Part shown: in pieces, positions 40,722 through 50,591 of the stretch
How positions within the stretch are numbered: the stretch's first letter is position 1
Layout: each line of letters opens with the position of its first letter
Origin: Sergeia podlipaevii
Lineage: Eukaryota > Euglenozoa > Kinetoplastea > Trypanosomatida > Trypanosomatidae
Length of the DNA stretch: 64,000 bases
Direction of reading: 5' to 3'
Assembly: GCA_030849805.1 (NCBI GenBank)
Contig: JASANZ010002235.1
Coordinates: 1-64,000 of the forward strand
The notes under the pieces: model-generated
What the model was told of the DNA's origin: nothing
The model's database searches: none
The model's input: the letters and a program-made list of their open reading frames with translations, nothing else
Translations under genes and position numbers: made by a program

Positions 40722-41952
40722 AGAGAGAGAGAGGTGAAAAGTAGTGAGGCAGTAGCCTCCCCCCTCAAAAAACGAAACATAAAAAATAAAAAAGTAGCCT
40801 TCTTATTACTATTTTTTTCTAATTCGAAAACAATGGGGGAGCATTTTGAAGAGGAAAATAAACTAAATGAAGAAGTTTTTTTAAAAAAGGGGAAGAAAAG
40901 AAATGAGTTGGCCAAGAAAAGCATTGCGTCTCGAAACGCTGTAGGTTTTTTTTTTTTATACTTATAACATACAATGTTTTTTTTTTTTTTAAATATTTTT
41001 TGATGATTATTATTATGTAAGTAGGTGTGTCTGTGTAACATCTGATGCTTACCACGATTATTTTCACGTTAACTAAGTTTCACATTTATTTGTGTTAACA
41101 CTACGTAGTGTTTTCCGAATAGGAGAGGCAACTATGATAAAGAAAATGAAAGATATATATATATCTATATATTACGCAAACACATAGTATCGCACATGGT
41201 ACCGGTGTGCAGCTACTACAGCTTTGATAAGAATTGTATCTAAAAGTTTTTATATTTTTTCTTTGTAGTGTGAGTAGACCACATGACTTATTTTTCTCTT
41301 TTCTCTCTCTATTTCTTCCCTGAACATACTTACCCATGTTTAATCTCTTTTACATAACAACGCAGTCATGTTCTACACCCGATATCGCATCACATATTTT
41401 TTCTCTCTTACTGAAGTTTAGCCAGTTTTTTTTTCCCTTTTTAAATATTTCTTAGTGCTTTTTTTTTTTGCTATTTCATTGTACATCTTAGCGCCTTTTT
41501 ACAGCTTATCGACACCTGCGCATATTTTTGTTTTCCTCATCAAAAGAAAAAAAAAAGTGAGCAAACTAAAGGAGGCAAACATCTTTGCCTTTATCATTTT
41601 TTATTGCATTTTCATACTGTTAAGCGGAGTTCATTTTTTTTTTTTTTTAAAGGTATTGACGCTGCTGTTATCTTGAAGCATCCAGCATCTGTTTCATTCT
41701 TTATACTAGTAAGACATAAGAACAAGAAGTCTTACGAGGAAAGAAAAATATAAGAAGAAAAAGTTTGGAGAGAAACACAGTCTGCCTTAAGAAGGACACA
41801 TTTCTATTCCTTTCTTCTTTAAGCACTTATATATTTAAAGTTTTTTTTTGTTTTTTTCTTTACTATTACGTGGCCCTACTGCCTATAACACATACACACA
41901 TACGTACGAATTTTCCTTTTCAAAAGAGAGCGAGAGAGAGCGAGAGAGAGAG
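40722..41952. other. 1.2 kb intergenic region
   Basis: AT-rich spacer beginning with a short GA repeat and containing many T tracts and A runs, with no supported gene. Pyrimidine-rich sequence at about 41910-41922 precedes the GA-rich stretch that runs into the next start codon; AGs from about 41925 onward are possible splice sites. Confidence 0.65.
41924..41952 (+). repeat. GA repeat abutting the start codon
   Basis: A purine-only stretch of GAGAGC/GAGA units, interrupted by single C residues, ends at the ATG of the next gene. It resembles the tracts before 20290 and 60381. Confidence 0.7.
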
Positions 41953-43815
41953 ATGTTGTCTAATAACAGGCAAGTCGACAACGTCATTTTGATCTCATGT
42001 CCCTTCACACCCCGCACCCGTCAGCGCCTCGCGATGCGACGCCAGGGCAACATTTCTAGCCCTCCTCCTACTGCCCCTGAAACTCCCAAGCGCAGGGCAA
42101 GTGCCCCGAGTGCCTCTGCGGACCGTATGTCACTCTTTCAGTCGCCCCCACCCACAGAGCGCAAGCAGTATGACTCTACCCCAGCCGGATCAGCAACAGA
42201 TGAAGTCAGCAAGGACAAGAAACCAGTGGACAAAAATAGTTTGTCACGTGACATGAGCGATGGGTCTGGCGCGAGCGTGACGGCGATTCGCCGCCGTGCA
42301 CGTCTGTTGGAGAGCACTCGCGATCTCCTAGAGCTGCTCAAGCTACAGGGGAGCGAGAAGGCCTCCACGGGGGAGGTTCTTTCTGCGATGGAGAACGTAC
42401 GGGACGCGTCTGTGACCGCGAACAACGAGAGCAAGCATGCTGGTGCGGATGCACCAAAGCCTGAGCCCGGCAGCCCCGCCAGCAATGTGCAGCTGTACTG
42501 CACCGTGTTGGCAGTGCTGTGTCAGACACTGGACTTTTCTGACTCTGCCTCCAAGGCCACGCGTGGGACACTGGAAGCTGCGCTTAACAAACTCTCCGAA
42601 GCTGCGCAGGACGCTGAAGATCACTTCGTCTTTCATGATGCAGTGGTGGAGGTGGTGAACCAGCTTCTCATGTTTACACCTCTCAAGATACCAGAGTGGG
42701 TATGCCGCGACGAAACCTTGTTTCCAGCGATGGTGCCCACCAGCACCGGAGGAGAGAGAAAGGCGTTGAACCCGTACAGTGGCGTCAACTCACCTGATGA
42801 GGCTCCTGCACTCCTCGACAAGTGTGTCGACTACCTGGGCTTGAAGGATGACATGCCTGTGGTCTTCGAGGAGGAACTGGGAGTTTGGATCGACTACGTC
42901 CGTGCCGCGTACGGCATGTTTGTACTGGAGAACGTGACAACGGAACCGAACACGCCGACGACTGCTAATGCCATGGCGCACTCCGCAGACACACACGCGC
43001 GCAATCCTCACTTTGTGCCACACCGCCTGGAGAGCTACTTTGTCTCTCTCTTCTCCCAGTTTGCCTTTATGCTGCTCGCCACTTTCTACACCCGCTCAGG
43101 GACTAGCTCTACCAACTATACCGCGCGCGTGAACAAGATCGTGACGCACTTCAAGCTTCACCGAGAGACTAGCCACGAGCCTATTGAAGTGCGACAGTGC
43201 CCGAAGCCGGCGGTACAGCGTGCTGCTGCTGCTGATGTCCCTGCACCCCCTGCTGCTCAGCAGGCGGAGCGCAATCTCGGTGCCAGTGCGTATCCTCCCC
43301 CGCTTCACCCTTCTTCTTATTCTCGCCGCCGTGGTAGCAGCAGTGAACCACGTGCCTCCACCACTGCGCAGCCACGCCGCTCGCATACCCTCTCGGCTGA
43401 TGCTGGCGAGGAGCCTCTTCATCAAGTGTTTCATTTTTTGACTCCTGTCCGCTCTCGTTCTAGCTCTGTGTGTGGGTCCGTGGAGCGCGGCTCTCACTAC
43501 AACTCCGTTGCGCGCGAAGGTGCCAGGGTACACAACTCGGAGCCACGCTCCAGGTCTGCATCTCAGTGTAACTCCATCCCAAGAGTCTCCTCGCAGGCAG
43601 GCAGTGTGCACTCCAACAACGGCGGTTTGCCTTTTTCTATTATTCGCCATCCAGACAGTCGTTACTCTTCCGTTAATACGACTTTCACCGACGGTGGCAT
43701 GAACGATCCACCAGACTCCCTCACGCGCTCAACGAGGAAGGGAGGGATCCCGTGCAAGGATACAACGAACAGCCGCACGCACACCTCTGGCCGCCGCGTG
43801 AGCCTCCCAGGCTAA
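41953..43815 (+). CDS. Hypothetical protein with SR-type repeats near the C-terminus
   Basis: A 620-residue protein that I do not recognise. Residues ~1-95 are basic and disordered. A folded, mostly helical part spans ~95-420: AIRRRARLLESTRDLLELL, VQLYCTVLAVLCQTLDF, VFHDAVVEVVNQLLMF, and HRLESYFVSLFSQFAFMLL. Residues ~490-570 hold loosely repeated Ser/Arg units (such as RSSSVCGSVERG, YNSVAREG, SQCNSIPRV and QAGSVHSNN) that would be good phosphorylation targets. No catalytic motif, signal peptide or certain transmembrane segment is visible. The frame extends upstream to a TTG; the ATG at 41953, directly after a GA repeat, is the first ATG in the frame. The folded half hints at a conserved trypanosomatid protein with a scaffold-like role, but that is a guess. 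Confidence 0.8.
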   Translation: MLSNNRQVDNVILISCPFTPRTRQRLAMRRQGNISSPPPTAPETPKRRASAPSASADRMSLFQSPPPTERKQYDSTPAGSATDEVSKDKKPVDKNSLSRDMSDGSGASVTAIRRRARLLESTRDLLELLKLQGSEKASTGEVLSAMENVRDASVTANNESKHAGADAPKPEPGSPASNVQLYCTVLAVLCQTLDFSDSASKATRGTLEAALNKLSEAAQDAEDHFVFHDAVVEVVNQLLMFTPLKIPEWVCRDETLFPAMVPTSTGGERKALNPYSGVNSPDEAPALLDKCVDYLGLKDDMPVVFEEELGVWIDYVRAAYGMFVLENVTTEPNTPTTANAMAHSADTHARNPHFVPHRLESYFVSLFSQFAFMLLATFYTRSGTSSTNYTARVNKIVTHFKLHRETSHEPIEVRQCPKPAVQRAAAADVPAPPAAQQAERNLGASAYPPPLHPSSYSRRRGSSSEPRASTTAQPRRSHTLSADAGEEPLHQVFHFLTPVRSRSSSVCGSVERGSHYNSVAREGARVHNSEPRSRSASQCNSIPRVSSQAGSVHSNNGGLPFSIIRHPDSRYSSVNTTFTDGGMNDPPDSLTRSTRKGGIPCKDTTNSRTHTSGRRVSLPG

Positions 43816-44897
43816 ATGTGGTCTATTAGCGGCTTTGATATTATTACTGCATTTAAGAAGAATATGTAGACATCACATCGAAAAAGGCAAAAAAAAAAGC
43901 AAACGACCAGAAGACAAAAAAAAAAAACTGCGCATATGCGGCATAGAGGTAAGGAGTAAAGTTTAAATGGAATGCAGTACTTTGCGTATTTGATAGAAAG
44001 GCGAGCTATGTTCTTGTGCACTGTGGCTGGACTCATACGGACAGCATCTCTTTTCTTTTCCTTTTTTTCTTTTTTTTTCTGTTATCGCTTACGTTTGCGA
44101 TTTTCTGTTTTGGGTTTCTTGGAGGGACGGTGACTTTCTTTAGTAGTTCTTTTTCTTTTATTTTTCATCTCGTTCTCTTTTTGTCCAATTTTCTCTTTAC
44201 ATATACATATATGATGATGATGATGATAATGATATGATTTCCCCCCTCCCTCTACAGTAGTACCAATCAACTGCTAGCGTCTTTTCTTAAAAGAGTGCGA
44301 TGTTTTTGTTGTTGGATGTCTCCACTGACTGTTGCTTTCCTCTCTCCCTTCAAAACTTATATATATCGTAGATTTCTATTATTATTATTATTAATATTAT
44401 TTCTATTTCTCTTTATCTTCTGCAATTCATGTAACACCACACGACTCTCGTACGTATTTGCCATTTGAGCCAACCAATGTTCTCCTTTGGCTCCTTTGTA
44501 GAGCAGGGAAGTGTGTATGCGTTTATGGGAAGAAGAAGAGTGGGGTGAGGGCTTCACGTTTTTGTTTCTTCTCTTTTAAACGCAGTTTTTTTTTGTTGAT
44601 CCACCGCCATATTTTTATTGAGACACTAGTTTTTACTGAGGACTACAATATATATAACAACACTATTGTCTATGCTTCAAATTTCCTGTATTGAAAGAGT
44701 CGTTCAGTTTGGGGTCGTTTCTGTGTGTGATTCTTTCTTTATTTTATCATTTTTTTTTTTTTACTTCATTCGTAAATATGTTTATCATTCTTCTTCTGTT
44801 ACTTTTTTTGTTGTTGTTGTTAAAGTGCTTTTATATGATAGCTAGTTGCAATGGTCATTTTTCATTAAAGAGTAAAATTGTATCCCTCTCTCTCTCC

Positions 44898-44928
44898 ATC
44901 TATCTATCTATCTATCTATCTATCTATA
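44898..44928. repeat. TATC tetranucleotide microsatellite
   Basis: About seven tandem ATCT/TATC units in the spacer. Confidence 0.9.
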
Positions 44929-46000
44929 TCTACATGTGTTAGCTGAACAACAATGCATCACTTTCATCTAAGTGTTATACGTGCGGATCGATTGCGAAAG
45001 GTCAGAGTGAGTGGTAGGCTCTTAAGGAAAGAGTTCGCATAGGTGCTGTTGACGAGTGATTTCACTTTTTTTTTTCTTTTTTTTTTGTTATTTTATGGTG
45101 CCTTTTGGTTCACAGGAAGGAAATACAACAACAAAAATGGCAATCGGGAAGGAAACCTTTGCACTGAGACAAGCTGTTTTTGTGAGCTTTTTTTTTTTAC
45201 TTATGAAACTATGTGAGCTGTTTTATTTTCTGTTTTCGTTTTCTCTTCATCTCCATTGCAGATGCAAAGACTAGCGAGTGTTGTGTTTGTTACTAACGAA
45301 GGATAGAATGTGGTTACACCATGTGTTCTCACTCTCTCTCTTCTCTCTTGTTGGAGAACGAGAGAGAATGATAGACTGAGGAAAAGCAAAGAAAGGAAAA
45401 CATTTTTTTTTTTTTTACTTTGATACAACGTTTTCGTTGACATGACTCTTTCCGCAAGTTGCAATTATATGTTGTCTGTAGAAGAGAAAAGAAAAGGTTA
45501 GTATATGAAGGATAGATGATATGCTAATTGTGATGCAGAGATGCGCGAAGGACGCATTGTGTTCATTGTCATGCAGAAAGGTTAGGAAGTGGGAGTTACA
45601 TTGCAACTGTTCATCTTTTTTTTTCTTTTTTATTTACAAAAAAAATACTGTTGCATTACTATTATTATTTATCTCTCATGGATGTACTCTTTTTCTTTCT
45701 GTGTATCTCTCTCTTTTTTTTTTTTTTAAATATATCTTGCTTTTGTTACGTGGTTTTACAACGACTACTACTGATGTCCAATCCATATAGCATATATACA
45801 TATATATTAGGTATTCTATCATCGATATCTCCTTCTTTCTTTATTTTTTTTCCTCTACCCCATTCTCAAATATATATAGGACTATCTTATTATTTGTACT
45901 CCCGTGCCTTTTTTTTTTTGTTAGACGTGCCTCTCCGTACCTCTGAAGTGCTATATATACATATAGACGTGTTGGTTGGTACGCACTGACACACATACAT

Positions 46001-46021
46001 ACACACACACACACACACACC
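46001..46021. repeat. CA dinucleotide microsatellite
   Basis: Ten uninterrupted AC units in the spacer; a longer CA tract lies at 59959-59984. Confidence 0.9.
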
Positions 46022-46481
46022 CTTGTTTTCGTTATCAGGAATCAAAGGGACAACGCCAGTGATTTTTTTTTTTTTCGCTGCGTAGGGAACCAATATATAC
46101 ACTTTTTTTTTTTAAGCTTGCCAAAGGGCTTCATTAGCGATAACGGAGGGCTTGGGAACGTGCATTTATTTTTTCATCTCTTGTACTTTACGTTTTCTTT
46201 GTATTTATCAGCTAGCCTTTGCTGGTACTTATATACACGCATAGCGGATACTTTTGCGACGAAAGCTTGACAGAGAAAAGGAGAAAAAAAAGAGAGGAAT
46301 TTTGTATTCACAACCACGTCCACTGTTCATTACTTCTGGGAAATACGAGAAGAAATAGCAGCGTTTCTCCTTCTCACTACGGGACTGGGGTCTTTTCTTT
46401 TGACAGGTTAGAAACACGGCTCTATTCAACTGCGCCGCGCTAGGAGCAAACATTTGATTTCTTCGCGCATAAGTAATATTA

Positions 46482-46512
46482 CTGTTTCTCTGTTTTTTCC
46501 ACATCACTACAG
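46482..46512 (+). promoter_or_regulatory. Probable SL trans-splice acceptor
   Basis: A pyrimidine-rich tract (46482-46500) followed by the first AG at 46511-46512 leaves a 50-base 5' UTR before the ATG at 46563. This is one of the clearest acceptor signals in the window. Confidence 0.65.
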
Positions 46513-46562
46513 TGGTGTTCATAGAAAGAAAGCAAGAGAGTGAGTGAGGCGAGTGCACTGAG

Positions 46563-48881
46563 ATGATAAATCCCAAAGCAGAGATGCCCTCAGGAGTTCC
46601 CGCACACCCATATGGGTCGACCGCGGCTGATGATATCGATAGCGTATCAGAAAGTAGCAGCAACAGCAGTAGTGAAAGTGATCACTCAAAGGAAGAGGGC
46701 TCCTGCTCGTGTCCTCACCATCCCCGCCACCAACGCGTGCTGCGCGAGGACGCTACGCTACCCAGCGGCGATAGCGACGCTGATGAGAGCGCAGGACAAG
46801 CCCGAGCGCGAGGAAGAAGAGAGGTTCCTCTCCCGCTAGCACAGACGGAACCGGTGGTACATCATGGGACACAGTTGCAGTGGGACGGCTCCAACTTTTT
46901 TCAAAAAATTAAACTGACCGCCGCCGCTATCAACAGTGACACTGAAGGTGCACCTGGAAGCTCTGCTTCACGCCAGAAGGCGCGTCTTACATCACCCCCC
47001 GCAACTCCTGGGGGGTTACCGCCCACGCTGCCTCCGCACCCTCACAGCAGAAACAGTTCCCCCGCTCCTGTGTCTCTGTTGGGGAGTGTCAATGCCGCCC
47101 TGCCACTGGGCTCCGGCCTGCGCCTGGACGACTCGCCACTGCGGCGCTCTGGGGACTCGGTACATAGCACCGGAGGTGGTGGTGCGACGGCATCTGCTGC
47201 TGTCACTGCTGGAGGAAAGGCACACCCATATATGCTCGGCGGTGATGTGGCCGCAGCAACCTCGCTGAGGTCTTGCCTGGACTCGCCTGCAACCCACCCC
47301 TTTGCTCGTTCCTCCTCGGTGAACTCTTCATCGAATCGCTCTGGCGCAGACACACCGCGCGCGGCAAGCGCAAAGCCCCCGCGTAAACCATCTGTTGAAG
47401 AGTCCCAAACAAGCGCCACAAGCGCCGTGGTGGCCGCCACGTCTGCGGTGTGGGTCGATGTGCCCTCATCACCTCCGCCGCATCAAGCGCAGCCACAGGA
47501 GCGTTGCAGCAGCGCGCATCGTCGTCGCACGCCACGCCGCAGCTCAGAGCCGCCTAGTCCAGCCACTAGTACGCTAGCAGCGTCCTTTGCATCTTCCGTT
47601 CCTGATGTCTTGCACCCCGCTGCCATTGGTGCCAGCCTCGCCCGCATAAACAGTTTTGGTGGGAACAGCAGCAGCCGCCCGCGTTCCCTTGCAGATGATT
47701 TTTACTTTATCAACAACAGTGGTGGCATTGTTGGAACTAGCACAGATATGAACACTCTCCACCTTACTGCCGAGTCTGGGCAGGACGTACTCATGGACGT
47801 TATCTCTCCTGGGAGCATATCGGATATGGTTGTTTTTGCCGCTGCTGCACCTGCAAGTAAGGTGCCAGCGAACGAGCAAGCTGCATCCCGTGAAGCACAA
47901 GCAACAGCAGCAGCAGCAACAGGGTCAGTAATGCACTGTAACGAAGCTTCACTGCTCCAGACTGTCCATACTTCCCCCGCATTTCGCGTGAGCCTACCTC
48001 CACCAGGTAATTTAAATGCCACCACTCTTGATGCTGCTGGTACTGCGGCGGCAAACTGTGAGGGGAATGACGAAATTCTTACCGGTAGCGCCAGCAGCGG
48101 CAGCGCACTGCTCAAGGAGGGCTCTGGCGAGACCTTCGCACGCGTAGACAAGCCCCCACATTTCCCTGTGCCGAGCAAGCGACCTTCGACTGGCTCTAGC
48201 GCCATCCTTGTCTCACCACCACCACCAGTTGTGAAGCCTGGCGTGAAGCCTGCGTCCCAGGCCACACAGACACCACACAAGACCGATAGCAGCAGTGGCA
48301 ATGTGGTGATGGAGGATGATAGTGCAGCTGGACTTGCTACCACTGCGCCTGCCAAGACAACTCATGCAGACGTCAACGCAACAGCGCTCGAAGAGATCGC
48401 GATGTTGCGGGCTGAGGTGGAGGACTTGAAGGTCAAATATGCCCGTGCCATGCAGCAAACGCAGTTTGCATCGAGCCCTGCACATAAACTAGAGGAGGGC
48501 GCCGCATCCACAGCAGAAGTATCAACACCAACAGGCAAGAACGCCGCTATGGCTGCAGCCACTGCTGTGGTAGCGGCATCTTCGAAGGAAGCATCCCCGC
48601 ATCGTGCGGAAGGACGTCCTCAGCATCACCGACAGCATCACCAAGGCGGCTCTGCGAGAGCAGAGGAGGAGTACGGCCTTGTCTCTTCGTGTAGCAACAG
48701 CTGCGTGAGCGCGGATGTAGTGTCCTCTGAGGATGACGAAGAAGTGGATGTGTCTCAGCCTTCGTTGCAGCCAGAGGCCGAGCGCAAACTCCAGCGGCAC
48801 GCGTCTCCCGAAGCCACCCTGGATCGGCTTATGCAGGCAGTAGAGAGAGCCAAGGAGCGAGCTGCTGCCGGACAGTCTTGA
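46563..48881 (+). CDS. Hypothetical Ser/Ala-rich disordered protein with short coiled coil
   Basis: A 772-residue protein of unknown function, dominated by Ser, Ala, Thr and Pro and probably disordered over most of its length. Short phosphosite-like clusters occur, such as SVSESSSNSSSESDHS near residue 28. A coiled-coil-like stretch occurs at about 604-630 (ALEEIAMLRAEVEDLKVKY), and a charged helix ends the protein (about 740-768, LDRLMQAVERAKERAA). No enzymatic motif, signal peptide or membrane segment is present. ATG 46563 is the first in frame and follows a good splice acceptor by 50 bases. The even codon composition and single long frame support a real gene. It could be a cytoskeletal or scaffold protein. 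Confidence 0.78.
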   Translation: MINPKAEMPSGVPAHPYGSTAADDIDSVSESSSNSSSESDHSKEEGSCSCPHHPRHQRVLREDATLPSGDSDADESAGQARARGRREVPLPLAQTEPVVHHGTQLQWDGSNFFQKIKLTAAAINSDTEGAPGSSASRQKARLTSPPATPGGLPPTLPPHPHSRNSSPAPVSLLGSVNAALPLGSGLRLDDSPLRRSGDSVHSTGGGGATASAAVTAGGKAHPYMLGGDVAAATSLRSCLDSPATHPFARSSSVNSSSNRSGADTPRAASAKPPRKPSVEESQTSATSAVVAATSAVWVDVPSSPPPHQAQPQERCSSAHRRRTPRRSSEPPSPATSTLAASFASSVPDVLHPAAIGASLARINSFGGNSSSRPRSLADDFYFINNSGGIVGTSTDMNTLHLTAESGQDVLMDVISPGSISDMVVFAAAAPASKVPANEQAASREAQATAAAATGSVMHCNEASLLQTVHTSPAFRVSLPPPGNLNATTLDAAGTAAANCEGNDEILTGSASSGSALLKEGSGETFARVDKPPHFPVPSKRPSTGSSAILVSPPPPVVKPGVKPASQATQTPHKTDSSSGNVVMEDDSAAGLATTAPAKTTHADVNATALEEIAMLRAEVEDLKVKYARAMQQTQFASSPAHKLEEGAASTAEVSTPTGKNAAMAAATAVVAASSKEASPHRAEGRPQHHRQHHQGGSARAEEEYGLVSSCSNSCVSADVVSSEDDEEVDVSQPSLQPEAERKLQRHASPEATLDRLMQAVERAKERAAAGQS

Positions 48882-50591
48882 GGGCGAACAATGGTTTCAT
48901 TTTTGAAACAGGTGAGAGTGTGGAAGAGAGTGACTGATAGAGTAGCTTTTTTTCTTTCCAAATTTCATTTTTTATTTTAATTCCTTTTCTCTTTCTCAGA
49001 TGAAAGTGTCATTGCAATCCGTTGAATGCTATGCGCTTTTTATATGTTTCTTTTTTGACTGTGTTTGTGCTATTGTACCGCTTTGCTGTTTTATTTTAGA
49101 CGTTGTTTTTTTCCGTTTAAACGCGTGCGTTCTTGCTTTATTTTTTTTGCTTTGTGTTGAATGCTGTTTTTTTTTTTCTTTCTTGAGAGATGGATGTGAG
49201 TGAATATGCAGAGACAGGAAAGGAAGATAAAGAGAAACAGAGAGAATAGACATAAAACACTTTTTTTTCGGATGAATTCAAATTGAAGGGCCGCGACATC
49301 TTTTACAAAGTGACGTCGATGTGCTGCGTGCCTCTTCTTTTCTTTTCGTTTCTTTTTATTTTAAGGAACCCACGCTGGTGTGTGTCCTTTTTTTTTGCTA
49401 TATTTTTCTTAATTTTATTTATTTATTGTGATACCGTTGTTGCTTTTTTTTTTTTTTTGACTCGTGTTCATATAGTGTGTGTATCAGTTTATATCTCCAC
49501 CGTTTGCTATTGTCAGTTCCGTTTTTTTTTTTTTTGTAGCGTCATTGAAGAGAAAGGAAAAGGAAAAGAAAAGGAAGTGGTGCCAATATTGGTTCAACAT
49601 ATGGCTAGAAGCAAACGAAAAGTATCTAAGAAATATATATATATAAAGGAAGAAAGCAGCACTCTTTCTTCATCCATCTTCTTCTTTTTTTTTTCTTTTT
49701 CATTGTTGTGAAACGTATTTGCATCAGCGCATGTGTATAAGATATACATTTCCTGCCCGTGGGATGAAGAGAAGTGATATGCTATTTCCCCCCCCCTTCC
49801 CAGCTTCTATTTTTCTTGACTATTTGAAGTTTCTGCTTGTCACCTTCCTTTGTATGTTTTCCTTTTTGTATTTTCTTTTCTTTCTTTGAAAGCATATGCG
49901 ATTGTATGATACTTTACTACTTCCACAATATAGTGATCATTACTATTTTTTTATATTTCTTTTTCTTTCGTATTGCTTGTTGCTTTGCTTCTTTTCTTTT
50001 TGTACCCGAGAGCAATGCTGATTGGCGAGAAATAATCAATAGAGAGAACACGAATTTTTTTTGTTAACACTGTGTCACCTATGTGGGCGATTAGATATAT
50101 CTGTGCATCTGCAAGTACTGATGCAATTGAAATATAGAGTACTCTAATAAAAATGATGTTGCGTTTGGTCGTTCTGTTCTTTTTCTTTTACTGATTCTTC
50201 TCTCTTCTTTCTCTTTACATACATATACATACAATTTTTATGCTCTTTTTTTGTGTGTGTTCAAGTCCGACTGAATCTTAAATCAGTCTTTTTTTTTTCT
50301 GCATAAGAGTAGCTGACAGGAGGGGTATTTTATAGGCAGAAAGTAAGAAGGCAATTGTTGTTATCGTCGCGCCATTAAATCAATTTTTTTTTCTTCATAG
50401 AAGCTTTACATATATACACCTATAGATATAATCAGAACACTTAGTATCTTTTTTGATCTACTAGTGTGACACGCACCAAAGCACATTACGTATACACACA
50501 TACTTTTTTTTTAAAAAAACTTTCTACAGGGGCTGTGAGGCCAGTTTTAACTGAAAAAAAGGGAAAGGAAAAAATAATAAAAACAAAAAAA
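48882..50591. other. 1.7 kb intergenic region
   Basis: T-rich spacer with no supported gene. It includes a run of C at about 49788-49797. A T tract at about 50503-50512 followed by an AG at 50528-50529 is the probable splice acceptor for the Ctf4-like gene, giving a 5' UTR of 62 bases. Confidence 0.65.

Larger units (their letters stand above)
43816..46562. other. 2.7 kb intergenic region (longest gap)
   Basis: The longest stretch without a gene. It is AT-rich with numerous T tracts, a TATC microsatellite at 44898-44928, a CA repeat at 46001-46021 and TA repeats. Two zones are less AT-rich (about 44940-45050 and 45270-45600), but no frame in them looks coding. Several pyrimidine-tract/AG pairs occur, so extra non-coding or very small transcripts are possible. 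The last pair (tract 46482-46500, AG 46511-46512) is a good splice acceptor for the next gene. Confidence 0.6.

Noticed and set aside
44898..44928. CRISPR-like array
   Set aside because: The direct repeats here are simple tetranucleotide microsatellites without unique spacers, and the genome is eukaryotic.
43816..46562. tRNA, snRNA or snoRNA gene in the longest spacer
   Set aside because: No A-box/B-box pair, cloverleaf or convincing C/D or H/ACA layout could be found by eye. The possibility is kept only as a finding to be tested.
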